A stretch of DNA of 9,390 bases from Desulfurococcales archaeon ex4484_217_1 (GCA_002254745.1 NJED01000053.1:1-9390), one strand, 5' to 3'. Counted from the stretch's first letter, positions 1 through 6,656 are shown. Translations and numbers: made by a program. Notes: generated from the letters alone by a model not told the origin.

Positions 1-410
1 TAGTCTATTTTCATGTACCTTATTTTTTCAAGACCTGCTAGAATATATGGCGCTGTAGGGACTTTAGGTAATCCCTCATATGTTGACTTCTTTACTGAGG
101 AAAGTTCAAACTCTGTTGATGAAACTATAGCGTTTGTTGGGCAATTATAGATGCATTCATAGCAGAAACAACACCTACTTACATCATACCATGGTACAAA
201 CCTTCCATCGGTCCACCTAAGTTTAATTGCGAAAGCCGGGCATACGTCTTCACAAACACCGCATTCAACGCACCTATCCCATAGGAATACTGGTTTTCCT
301 CTAAATCCTTCAGCTATTATAGGTTTTTCAAAAGGATACTTATGGGTTGCTGGTTTCTTAAACAAGTAACTAAAAACTTCAGCTATTAGGGAGGGTATTT
401 TCTTACCCAT
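1..410 (-). CDS. mbhN: MbhN/NuoI-type 2x[4Fe-4S] ferredoxin subunit (partial, runs off the left edge)
   Basis: This is the electron-wiring subunit of a group 4 [NiFe] hydrogenase, expected to pass electrons between ferredoxin and the small subunit on the cytoplasmic face. About 136 residues are visible from ATG (410-408), with no stop before the window edge. Two full C-x2-C-x2-C-x3-C motifs are present: C47, C50, C53, C57 and C80, C83, C86, C90, the second reading CCFCYECIYNCP. Each is followed by proline, as in NuoI/MbhN proteins. The start is well supported: a strong GGAGGAGGT Shine-Dalgarno lies about 6 bases upstream, inside the end of the large-subunit gene, and the gap between the two genes is only 4 bases. 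It is the last visible gene of the minus-strand operon. The N-terminal 40 residues hold no cluster ligands and probably pack on the complex. The assignment is firm; the gene letter follows the Pyrococcus mbh naming. Confidence 0.93.
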   Translation of the reverse strand, partial: MGKKIPSLIAEVFSYLFKKPATHKYPFEKPIIAEGFRGKPVFLWDRCVECGVCEDVCPAFAIKLRWTDGRFVPWYDVSRCCFCYECIYNCPTNAIVSSTEFELSSVKKSTYEGLPKVPTAPYILAGLEKIRYMKID

Positions 411-414
411 CTCC

Positions 415-1578
415 CTACCTCCTCCAGTATTTCTTCTTAATTTCACCTATAGTCATAGTTTTCTTGGTTCCCGATTCAACATCTAAAAGCATTACTGTTG
501 TTCTATCGGTGCATGCGAAACATGGGTCTATGCTTCCTAGGATGATTGGAATATCTGCTACATGGTAGCCTTTAAACATTTCGCATACTCCGGGTATGTT
601 TGCATATGTTGGTGTTCTAACTCTATGTCTCCAAGGAGTTACTCCACCTCTCCATATGGTGTGATGCAACAACTCTCCTCGAGGTGCTTCAACTCTACCT
701 TCTCCTTCTCCCTCAATGGTTCTTGGAACCTTAGTACATATCGGACCTTGAGGTAAGTGATCTAGCGCATATAATACTATGTTTATCAGTTCTAAACATT
801 CATCAATTCTAACCATGTATCTTGCCCAGCTATCCCCCTCCTTATATGTTATAACATTGAAGGGTATTTCATCGTAGACTTCGTAAGGGTCAGTGTATCT
901 TAAGTCTATTTTCACACCAGAACCTCTAATTGTTGGCCCTACTGCGCCTAATGCTAAGAGTTTAGATCCACTAATGTATCCTACATCTATAGTTCTAGTG
1001 GTGAAGGTTGGGTCTTCGCTTAGAACTTTCTTGTATCTTTCAATTCTCTTGTAAAGCTTAGGTAGTTTATCCTTAATTTTATCGGCAAGTGTTGGCGAAA
1101 TATCTCTTGTAACACCGCCAACCCTTACGTATGCCGATATTACCCTGTTACCTGTAAGCTCCTCAAATAAGCTCATTACTAGCTCTCTATCTCTCCAAAA
1201 CAGCATAAATAAGGTTTCGAATCCCATAAGCTCTGCTGCAACACCTAATAGAAGTAGGTGGCTATGTAACCTATTGAACTCATGAGCTATTACCCTTAGA
1301 TACTTAGCTCTTGGAGGAACTTCAACATCAGCAGCTTGCTCGACAGCTTCAGCGAAACAGAGGGTATGAGCTACATTACAAATACCGCAAATTCTCTCAG
1401 CAAGATATAGGCCTTCAACAAACGTTTTTGTTTCCATAAGCTTCTCTATTCCCCTATGCATATATCCTATTCTAGGTATAACATCTATGACAGTTTCTCC
1501 TTCAACTTTAAAGAGAAACCTTTCTGCCTCGTGTAAAGCTGGATGCTGAGGACCTATAATTAAGCTTATTGTGGACAC
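415..1578 (-). CDS. mbhL: Group 4 [NiFe] hydrogenase large (catalytic) subunit, MbhL/HycE/NuoD family
   Basis: This subunit carries the NiFe active site that makes or oxidises H2. The 387-residue protein starts with the family signature GPQHPALHEAE (residues 9-19) and holds both NiFe ligand pairs: RICGIC (C64, C67) and DPCFACTDR (C353, C356). All four cysteines are intact, so this is a true hydrogenase and not a complex I NuoD. After R359 there is a 28-residue basic tail, which in the HycE/MbhL family is removed by a maturation endopeptidase once nickel is inserted; I infer the same cleavage here. The gene lies 2 bases downstream of mbhK and 4 bases upstream of mbhN, so all are surely co-transcribed. 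Length and motif spacing show no loss of core sequence. The sequence does not show whether the net direction in vivo is H2 evolution or uptake. Confidence 0.96.
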   Translation of the reverse strand: MSTISLIIGPQHPALHEAERFLFKVEGETVIDVIPRIGYMHRGIEKLMETKTFVEGLYLAERICGICNVAHTLCFAEAVEQAADVEVPPRAKYLRVIAHEFNRLHSHLLLLGVAAELMGFETLFMLFWRDRELVMSLFEELTGNRVISAYVRVGGVTRDISPTLADKIKDKLPKLYKRIERYKKVLSEDPTFTTRTIDVGYISGSKLLALGAVGPTIRGSGVKIDLRYTDPYEVYDEIPFNVITYKEGDSWARYMVRIDECLELINIVLYALDHLPQGPICTKVPRTIEGEGEGRVEAPRGELLHHTIWRGGVTPWRHRVRTPTYANIPGVCEMFKGYHVADIPIILGSIDPCFACTDRTTVMLLDVESGTKKTMTIGEIKKKYWRR

Positions 1579-1580
1579 TT

Positions 1581-2102
1581 CTATCTCACCTTCTTGACCT
1601 TCTTTATCAGCTTAACTTCCTTCCTTAAAGGATAAACGTTATCAGGCCAATCTTCAGGTAAAAACACTTTCCCTAAAGCTGGATGCCCTATAAACCTTAC
1701 GCCAAACATTTCATAGTTTTCACACTCATACAGAAGAGCCCCAGGCACTACGTCTGTTATGGTTTCAACTTCAGGATTTGCTCGAGGAATATCCATTTTA
1801 AGTGTTAAATGAAGTTTTAAATCATCCTCTGCTAATTGTATTTCATACTGTAGTTCAAAATCCCCTCTATCAATGTAGTCTACAGTATTTATTGTTACTA
1901 AGTATGAGGATTCAGCGAACCTATCTCTAAGCCACTTAATTATTTGCTTATGTGAGTTACGCGCTATTTTTACCTCAGCACGGATAGGTGTAAGAACTTT
2001 AATGCTCAATATTTTATCTTTAAACTCTTTCCTTAATTCCTCCAAGAACCTTGAAACCTTCTCTGGAACATTTCTCACTTTACTTTTTGCCGCCATTCCC
2101 AC
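1581..2102 (-). CDS. mbhK: MbhK/NuoC-type (30 kDa) hydrogenase subunit
   Basis: This is a structural subunit of the peripheral arm that binds the small and large subunits; it has no cofactor. The 173-residue protein ends with the NuoC-family signature: ENYEMFGVRFIGHP at about residues 128-141, then FLPEDWPDNVYPLRKEV at about 147-163, followed by a lysine-rich tail. The usual W-x-ERE before the signature reads LLYECENYE, a mild departure. The start is ambiguous: GTG at 2102 overlaps the end of the small-subunit gene by 23 bases, while an ATG two codons later (2096) overlaps by 17; a GGCGGTG stretch lies just upstream of the ATG. The overlap implies translational coupling. It is complete and is a useful comparison for the damaged NuoC-type gene at 7826. 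Confidence 0.9.
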   Translation of the reverse strand: MGMAAKSKVRNVPEKVSRFLEELRKEFKDKILSIKVLTPIRAEVKIARNSHKQIIKWLRDRFAESSYLVTINTVDYIDRGDFELQYEIQLAEDDLKLHLTLKMDIPRANPEVETITDVVPGALLYECENYEMFGVRFIGHPALGKVFLPEDWPDNVYPLRKEVKLIKKVKKVR

Positions 2103-2520
2103 CGCCCTTGATTTTCTTTATCAAAGTAACTATACCATGAATTATTGCTTCAGGTCTTGGAGGACATCCAGGGATATAAACATCAACTGGAATTACTCTG
2201 TCAACTCCTTCATATACGAAGGGCGATCCTTGAAATACATTACCGTTTACCGCACATGTTCCAACAGCAATAACAAATTTGGGTTCAGGCATTTGCTCAT
2301 AAATTCTCTTCAATCTCTTAGCTACTTGTTTAGATACAGCACCTGTAACTATCAGTATGTCTGCATGTCTAGGAGATGGTTTGAGGAGTATTCCGAAACG
2401 TTCAACATCGTATCTTGGGGTTAGAGCCGCTAAGACCTCAATATCGCAGCCGTTGCATCCGGGAGATGGGAAATGTAGAATCCATGGAGATTTTATTCTC
2501 GCCCACTGAACAATTCCCAT
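2080..2520 (-). CDS. mbhJ: Group 4 [NiFe] hydrogenase small subunit, MbhJ/NuoB family
   Basis: This 146-residue subunit holds the [4Fe-4S] cluster nearest the NiFe site and passes electrons between the ferredoxin subunit and the large subunit. Ligands visible are SPGCNGCDIE (C22, C25), GTCAVNG (C89) and PGCPPRPEA (C119). The C-x2-C spacing of the first pair is typical of group 4 hydrogenases and differs from the adjacent Cys-Cys of complex I NuoB, which is what the second NuoB domain in this window has. No twin-arginine signal is present, as expected for a cytoplasm-facing group 4 enzyme. The start ATG (2520-2518) has a GAGGAGG Shine-Dalgarno about 7 bases upstream. It is the first gene of the minus-strand operon. 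The C-terminal tail is rich in Lys and Gly (KKIKGGGNGGKK). Confidence 0.95.
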   Translation of the reverse strand: MGIVQWARIKSPWILHFPSPGCNGCDIEVLAALTPRYDVERFGILLKPSPRHADILIVTGAVSKQVAKRLKRIYEQMPEPKFVIAVGTCAVNGNVFQGSPFVYEGVDRVIPVDVYIPGCPPRPEAIIHGIVTLIKKIKGGGNGGKK

Positions 2521-2527
2521 AATTTAG

Positions 2528-2534
2528 CCTCCTC
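2528..2534 (-). promoter_or_regulatory. Shine-Dalgarno site of mbhJ
   Basis: On the minus strand GAGGAGG lies 7 bases before the ATG at 2520. It fixes the start of the small-subunit gene. Confidence 0.7.
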
Positions 2535-2571
2535 GCTGGAAGGGTTCCCTTGTTCATCTAGGTTATTGAGT

Positions 2572-2584
2572 CTATATTAAATAA
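2572..2584 (-). promoter_or_regulatory. Candidate TATA box for the minus-strand hydrogenase operon
   Basis: On the minus strand the AT-rich run TTATTTAATATAG lies about 52-64 bases upstream of the mbhJ ATG. Archaeal transcription starts about 25 bases downstream of the TATA box, which would give a leader of roughly 25-30 bases that includes the Shine-Dalgarno. It is in the 152-base gap between divergently transcribed operons, so one region probably controls both arms of the complex. The call rests on position and composition only. Confidence 0.45.
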
Positions 2585-2601
2585 GATACTCTATAGTAGA
2601 A

Positions 2602-2609
2602 GTATATAG
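2602..2609 (+). promoter_or_regulatory. Candidate TATA box for the plus-strand membrane-arm operon
   Basis: The run GTATATAG lies about 20 bases before an ATG at 2626 that follows an AGGAAAG Shine-Dalgarno-like stretch (2617-2623). It is the best TATA-like element for the rightward operon. Initiation about 25 bases downstream would fall at or just after that ATG, so the real transcript could also use the AT-rich run near 2573-2583. The call is tentative. Confidence 0.35.
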
Positions 2610-2618
2610 ATAACATAG

Positions 2619-2873
2619 GAAAGTAATGAATTAAACCATTTCCTCATATCCCTTAGCCTTTACGCTATACGTGTGATTAAGGGTCCATCGATAACTGATA
2701 TGGTTTTAGCTATTGACTGCGTAACATATGATCTCTGCTTCCTCATGGGATTGCTTTCAATACTTTTCAAAATAGGCTTCTTAATGGTTGCAGCACTTGC
2801 TCTAGCCCTATGGGCTTATGTTTTAGATGTTTACGTAGCTAAGTATTTAGAAGCAAGAGAGGTTGGGGATTAA
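2619..2873 (+). CDS. mbhB: MrpF/MbhB-type antiporter subunit with a damaged or unclear N-terminus
   Basis: This is a small membrane subunit of the Mrp-like Na+/H+ antiporter module. The MrpF signature is present: VIKGPSITDMVLAIDCV, followed by two hydrophobic helices, and the end overlaps the mrpG start (stop TAA, then ATG at 2873). The body frame is open from 2619, but its first standard start is GTG at 2673, which would remove the first helix (residues such as FLISLSLYAIR lie upstream). An ATG at 2626 with an AGGAAAG Shine-Dalgarno fits as the original start, but it is out of frame and stops after two codons. One extra base (or 3n+1 bases) between about 2629 and 2640 would join them. Either a small deletion has broken the gene, or a GTG-started 66-residue form is made. 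MrpF proteins usually have three helices and 85-95 residues. Family certain, start uncertain. Confidence 0.78.
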   Translation, partial: ESNELNHFLISLSLYAIRVIKGPSITDMVLAIDCVTYDLCFLMGLLSILFKIGFLMVAALALALWAYVLDVYVAKYLEAREVGD

Positions 2874-3274
2874 TGGTTTTCCTATTTCCTGAACTGAACA
2901 TATTTGAGGAAATAGCCCTAATCATAGGAATCATCTTAACGTTAATTGGCGTGTTTTGCGATGTTATAGGTTCTATAGGTATGGTTAGATTCCCTAATTT
3001 CTTCGTTAGACTTCATGCTGCAACAGTTGGAACAATAGGCGGAGCTGTTTACCCATTATTCGGTGTTACGCTAATGTCTCTTGCTCTTAACTACCTAGGT
3101 GTAATAAGGTACTTCATAGCTACAGGCGCATTCTTAACGGCGATAGCAATAGTTCTAACAGCACCAGTAGGTTCCCATGCACTAGCTAGAGCTGCTCATA
3201 GATCTAAAACTGTTCCCGTAGAGCCTAAGGTATGTGATTTTCTAAGAGAAGATGAGAGGTTGATCGAGGAATGA
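2873..3274 (+). CDS. mbhC: MrpG/MbhC-type antiporter subunit
   Basis: This is a three-helix membrane subunit of the Mrp-like cation/proton antiporter module. The 133-residue protein shows the MrpG hallmarks: GSIGMVRFPNFFVRLHAAT at about residues 33-51 in the first half and TAPVGSHALARAAHR at about 95-109 in the second. The gene is complete. The start ATG overlaps the mrpF stop (TAATG), with GAGGTTGGGG just upstream. The stop TGA overlaps the next ATG (ATGA at 3271), so translation is probably coupled. The C-terminal 25 residues (with a single Cys and many acidic residues) form a soluble tail beyond the conserved family core. Confidence 0.92.
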   Translation: MVFLFPELNIFEEIALIIGIILTLIGVFCDVIGSIGMVRFPNFFVRLHAATVGTIGGAVYPLFGVTLMSLALNYLGVIRYFIATGAFLTAIAIVLTAPVGSHALARAAHRSKTVPVEPKVCDFLREDERLIEE

Positions 3275-3366
3275 TTGAACCTACACTCATCACTGAAATA
3301 CTTTTAGCGTTTGCACTTACGCTAGCATTAATATTTGCTTATTTAGCTATTAGAGAAAGGGTGTAG
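3271..3366 (+). pseudogene. mbhD: MbhD-type subunit, truncated to its first helix
   Basis: The ATG overlaps the mrpG stop, as in intact mbh/mrp operons. The 31-residue product (MIEPTLITEILLAFALTLAL and so on, ending YLAIRERV) matches the first helix of MbhD, the small protein homologous to part of the MrpA C-terminal region. MbhD proteins are about 90-100 residues with three helices, so roughly two thirds is missing. The frame ends at TAG 3364-3366, and the next gene (MbhE type) begins in a different frame within the last 13 bases, lacking a start codon. The join at about 3350-3360 looks like a deletion that removed the rest of mbhD and the start of mbhE. The bases AGAA are compatible with both genes and could be microhomology. 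The identity rests on position and the short homologous stretch. Confidence 0.62.
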
Positions 3367-3994
3367 CGCTTCTACTCGTACTCACATTATTTGCCGTTAT
3401 TGCAGGTGCTACAGGCTTTACACCTAAGGAAGATATTAGACCTTTAGCTAAATTCTACCTATACTACGCTATCAACTGGAATGAGAGAAAATACTGGGCT
3501 GCAAGCCCTGAAGCAGTAAATTCTATGGTTTGGGACTATAGAGGATACGATACACTATATGAGACTTCAGTATTCTTTCTAGCAATAATAGGTGCTATAG
3601 CTGTTTTCAGAATACCTAAAGTTAAGGATGTTTTCACTAAAGGTATCTTAAGTGGAAAAGGCCTATCACTAATTGTTAAAACAATAACGAAGCTCGTAAT
3701 AGCTTTTGTACTCATAGTTTCAATAGCCATAGCTGTCCACGGAAACCTTACACCAGGAGGGGGCTTCCAAGCTGGATCAGCAATATCCATAGCAACGCTG
3801 CTAGCGTTATTCAAAACCAGCCTAAACCATGGGCTAACTGGGGCTTCATACCTGGAATCGGGCCCTTCTGGCTTTCAGGAAACCAGTTCTTCTACAACTT
3901 CTGCGAATTTGTGGCTGTAGGTGCAGGTTTCACAGTAATTTACCTCATATTCTCAATACCTGAACTAATTTATAAGAAGGTGTTAGGGAAATGA
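3354..3994 (+). pseudogene. mbhEF: MbhE joined in frame to MrpB/MbhF, without a start codon and with an internal frameshift
   Basis: The frame open from 3354 encodes RKGVALLLVLTLFAV and so on, the first helix of an MbhE-type subunit, with the MbhE hallmark VWDYRGYDTLYETS at 3528-3569. It continues without a stop into MrpB/MbhF: LIVKTITKLV, then HGNLTPGGGFQAG near 3738-3776. Thus MbhE and MrpB are one polypeptide here. No ATG, GTG or TTG precedes ATG 3525, so the N-terminal helix cannot be started normally. After ATLLALF (about 3813) the frame becomes nonsense and stops at 3920, while frame 2 from about 3827 to 3994 encodes a good MrpB C-terminus (WANWGFIPGIGPFWLSGNQF, then VGAGFTVIYLIFSIPE). 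About one helix of MrpB (very roughly 40-50 residues) is absent at the switch. The final TGA overlaps the mrpC ATG normally. In function it would be part of the antiporter module that links to the ion path. Confidence 0.75.
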
Positions 3995-4290
3995 CAAGTT
4001 TAATATCTCAAGCACTTTGGATATACTTTTACATAACGCTAATAGGGTTAATAGCGGTCTCGGTTTACGGCATAGTAGTTAGACCCAACTTACTTAAGAA
4101 AATTATCGCACTTTCAATTCTCGGAGATACAGCAAACACGTTCATAATTTTCTTAGGTTTTAGACGTGGTGGAGCCGCTGTCCCAATATTTCCATCCATT
4201 AAACCTACTCCTGAGGAACTACTTTGGTTTAAAGAAACAGCTGTTGATCCTTTACCTCAATGCTTAGTTATAACTGCTATAGTCATATAA
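3991..4290 (+). pseudogene. mbhG: MrpC/MbhG-type antiporter subunit, C-terminally truncated
   Basis: This is an MrpC (NuoK-like) membrane subunit. Its 99 residues contain the expected features: a first helix (WIYFYITLIGLIAVSVYGIV), the short second segment NLLKKIIALSILGDTANTFI, and the family signature AVDPLPQCLVITAIVI. That signature normally starts the third helix, followed by 20 or more further residues. Here the frame stops at TAA 4288-4290 immediately after ITAIVI. The following frame carries MrpE without its N-terminus, so the missing mrpC end and the missing mrpE start are one lesion at about 4285-4290. The ATG overlaps the upstream mrpB stop (ATGA), so the start is secure. Whether a truncated protein works is doubtful because the last helix is cut. 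Confidence 0.78.
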
Positions 4291-4715
4291 TTTACGGTAT
4301 AATATTCTCGGTAGCAGTAGCCGTAGTTGTAGCAGATCTTCTTATTGCTAAACATACTAAACCATATAATGTTAAGAGATGGTTCTGGACAATAGCATAT
4401 GCTTTCTACTACTTTATAGTTGCAGAATATAAGGCTCACTCTGATGTGATTAAGAGGATTTTACACCCTAAAATGCCTATTAAACCAGGTATTGTTAGAG
4501 TACCATTCCATGTTAATACAGATTACGCTATAGTAACTATAGCTAACTCCATAACAAACACACCAGGTACGGTTGTTGTCGACTTAGATACTAAGAGAAA
4601 ATACTTTTATGTTCACTGGATTAACGTTAAAGCACCCGATGAGAAAACAACGTTTGAAAATATTTCTAAAATGTTCGAATATTTTGCTAAAAGAATGTTC
4701 GAAATGTTCGATTAG
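4287..4715 (+). pseudogene. mbhA: MrpE/MbhA-type antiporter subunit lacking its N-terminus and start codon
   Basis: The frame encodes the MrpE body: IIYGIIFSVAVAVVVADLL (membrane segment), then MPIKPGIVRVPF, ANSITNTPGTVVVDLD and FYVHWINV, which are hallmark MrpE stretches, ending FEMFD at 4715. MrpE normally has about 20-30 residues with another helix before this. Here the frame runs back only into mrpC sequence; an ATG at 4260 exists in this frame but reads mrpC DNA out of phase and is not a natural start. A -1 shift near 4287 would produce an MrpC-MrpE fusion with one merged helix, but a deletion spanning the gene boundary is simpler. MrpE has an unusual place here, between mrpC and mrpD rather than at the head of the operon as in Pyrococcus. 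MrpE supports assembly of the antiporter. Confidence 0.75.
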
Positions 4716-4722
4716 GTGATAT
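4716..4722 (+). promoter_or_regulatory. Shine-Dalgarno site of mrpD
   Basis: AGGTGAT directly follows the mrpE stop and lies 3 bases before ATATT-ATG... with the ATG at 4726. It gives mrpD its own ribosome entry, so it may be made even if the upstream reading frames are broken. Confidence 0.55.
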
Positions 4723-4725
4723 ATT

Positions 4726-6312
4726 ATGGAGATCTACCCTCCATCACTAGTCCTAGCACCTGTAATAGCCATAGTTTCAGCTTTTGCAATGCCATTGATA
4801 GGATTAACTATTAAGAACAGGAGAGTATGGGACACTTTTGCATTAACCATTACAACAATAGTTCTTATACTTTCAGGTTTAGGCTACACCTTAGTGCGCA
4901 TTCTAGGCAAGCCATTCGTTTACTTGCTTGGAGGATGGCCTCCACCTGTAGGTATAGTTTACGAGGTTGACGAGTTTGCAGCGCTACTAGGTTTTGTATC
5001 GGCTTTCGTAATATGGTTGGTTACAATATATGGTGTAAAATACTTCGACCCTGATGAAGATGGTGTAGAATGGTATTACACCATGCTATTAGGGTTAGAA
5101 GCAGGTGTTCTTGGATGCATATACACAGGCGACGTATTCAACGTCTTCGTCCTATTCGAAGTACTTTCAATAACATCCTATGGCCTAGTAGCTTTCTGGA
5201 ATAGGAGGGGAGAATGTATTGAAGCAGCAATTAAATATTCCCTTATAGGCGCTTTAGCAACAACAATATACTTCCTGGCTGTAACATTTATTTACGCTTC
5301 CCTTGGAACATTAAACATGGCAGACATTGCAGCTAAGATAAGAGGAATATTCTTCCCGGTTACAGGAGAACCATATGGTAATGTAGCTTTAGGTGTAGGT
5401 TTATTCTTAGCATTATCCATCTGGGCATTCACCGTCGAAGCTGGTGTAGCTCCGAACCACTTTAGAGTTCTCGACGCATACCAAGTATCACCATCTACGG
5501 TTGCAGCACTGCTTTCAGCTGTTGCAGCTAACGTAGGTTTCTACCTACTAGCAAGGTATTTGATAACTCTTCTAAGCGGTGCTAGAGCAGTAGAGTCTAT
5601 AGTGAACGCAGGGCTAATAATAGTGTTAATCATGGGCTTAATCTCAATACTTGTAGGATCATTCTTAATGATCGTTCAATCGGACATTAATAGAATTTTA
5701 GCTTACAGCTCCGTATTAAACTATGGTTACGTATGTTTAGCTATAGGGTTAGCTACACCATTAGCCTTAGCTGCAGCATTATTCCACATGATAAACCACG
5801 CTATAGCTAAGACCCTCATATTCTTAACAGCAGGCGTTTATGTTAAAGCAGCTGAAACTAGAAGTTTAGATAGAATGGAAGGTGTGGGAAGATACGCCCC
5901 ATTGACGTCAGCTTTAATGGTTATAGCGGCTCTCGCACTTGCAGGTGTTCCCCCATTTAACGGCTTTGTCAGTAAGCTCATCCTATACGAGGCATTATTG
6001 GAAGCTAATTTGGCCCCATTAGTGATAATTATAATTCTCTCAAGCGCACTATCCCTCCTGGGATACTTAAAGATAATATACCATGTATACGCTAAACCTC
6101 CAATGAAAGATTATGGTAAAGTAGAGCCTCCGGGAGCAATGCTTTGGCCAATGATTGTTCTTGCAGCTCTATGTATAATATTGGGTGTTGCATCACCTTG
6201 GATATACGATATATTCATAGAACCCGCTGCAAATACTGTTTTCGAAACAGATAAATTCATAGAAGTAGCTTACGAGTTAGCTGAAAAACTACTTGCAGGT
6301 GTTAGGATATGA
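4726..6312 (+). CDS. mbhH: MrpD/MbhH/NuoN-type ion-translocating antiporter subunit
   Basis: This is the large (528-residue, about 14 helices) antiporter-like subunit thought to move ions in Mrp, Mbh and complex I. It is full length. Features seen are the TM5 glutamate in VFVLFEVLSI (E145), HMINHAIAKTLIF (H354, H358, K362) and VPPFNGFVSK (K417). The central region that normally contains two conserved lysines reads FTVEAGVAPNHFRVLDAYQ, then LLSAVAANVGFYLLAR. By alignment with the usual K-A-x-x-x-P and K-V-G patterns, E238 and N269 stand where lysines are expected, and HFR replaces the common HFW. This may change ion handling or be a lineage trait. The stop overlaps the next start (ATGA at 6309). 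It is preceded by its own AGGTGAT site. Whether it carries Na+ or H+ cannot be read from the sequence. Confidence 0.93.
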   Translation: MEIYPPSLVLAPVIAIVSAFAMPLIGLTIKNRRVWDTFALTITTIVLILSGLGYTLVRILGKPFVYLLGGWPPPVGIVYEVDEFAALLGFVSAFVIWLVTIYGVKYFDPDEDGVEWYYTMLLGLEAGVLGCIYTGDVFNVFVLFEVLSITSYGLVAFWNRRGECIEAAIKYSLIGALATTIYFLAVTFIYASLGTLNMADIAAKIRGIFFPVTGEPYGNVALGVGLFLALSIWAFTVEAGVAPNHFRVLDAYQVSPSTVAALLSAVAANVGFYLLARYLITLLSGARAVESIVNAGLIIVLIMGLISILVGSFLMIVQSDINRILAYSSVLNYGYVCLAIGLATPLALAAALFHMINHAIAKTLIFLTAGVYVKAAETRSLDRMEGVGRYAPLTSALMVIAALALAGVPPFNGFVSKLILYEALLEANLAPLVIIIILSSALSLLGYLKIIYHVYAKPPMKDYGKVEPPGAMLWPMIVLAALCIILGVASPWIYDIFIEPAANTVFETDKFIEVAYELAEKLLAGVRI

Positions 6313-6656
6313 GCTTACTCATGGTTGTTCTAGAAACAGCAGTTTCAATGTTCATAATAACTCTACTAGCCTACGGACTCTACCTATATTCAATAAAAGT
6401 AACCAAGAGCTTCGCTAAAGAATCAAAAGAAAAACCCCTAATTTACGCTTGTGGAGAACATATTACTGAGAAAGAAGCACTTCTAGCAGATAGACATTTG
6501 TTCACGACCATATGGAATGAGGTTTTCAAACCACTATACGATTCCCTTAGAGGAAAAATACATACAGGAATACTTAACGACTGGTTCTTCTGGATGTTCC
6601 TAGCTCTAATCATAGCATACACTATAATAATTATATTAGGTGGTGTAGGTGGTTAA
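6309..6656 (+). CDS. mbhI: MbhI-type small membrane subunit
   Basis: This 115-residue protein has a helix at each end (about residues 5-27 and 93-112) and a central soluble part with YACGEH (residues 46-51), a motif also typical of NuoA/MbhI proteins, and HTGILNDWFFWM near 86-97. It occupies the MbhI position between MrpD and the NuoH subunit. In Mbh-type complexes this subunit helps join the antiporter module to the hydrogenase membrane anchor. The start is a 4-base ATGA overlap with mrpD, and the end overlaps the next GTG start by 8 bases, so translation is probably coupled. The gene appears complete. The call rests on order and short motifs because the family is poorly conserved. Confidence 0.75.
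   Translation: MSLLMVVLETAVSMFIITLLAYGLYLYSIKVTKSFAKESKEKPLIYACGEHITEKEALLADRHLFTTIWNEVFKPLYDSLRGKIHTGILNDWFFWMFLALIIAYTIIIILGGVGG

Noticed and set aside
562..756. Small plus-strand reading frame inside the hydrogenase large-subunit gene
   Set aside because: It is antisense to a strongly conserved gene, has no Shine-Dalgarno and no recognisable protein features.
2002..2424. 140-codon plus-strand frame over mbhK and mbhJ
   Set aside because: It is antisense to two overlapping conserved genes; its low-complexity Ser/Asn/Tyr-rich product looks like a shadow.
3536..3814. Minus-strand frame opposite mbhE/mrpB
   Set aside because: It is antisense to sequence with clear MbhE and MrpB hallmarks and lacks a ribosome site.
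3351..4300. Introns or inserted elements as the cause of the frame breaks
   Set aside because: At every break protein sequence is missing rather than interrupted by extra DNA, so an insertion or intron does not fit.
4257..4439. Minus-strand frame at the mrpC/mrpE junction
   Set aside because: It mirrors the conserved MrpE frame and shows no family motif or start signal.
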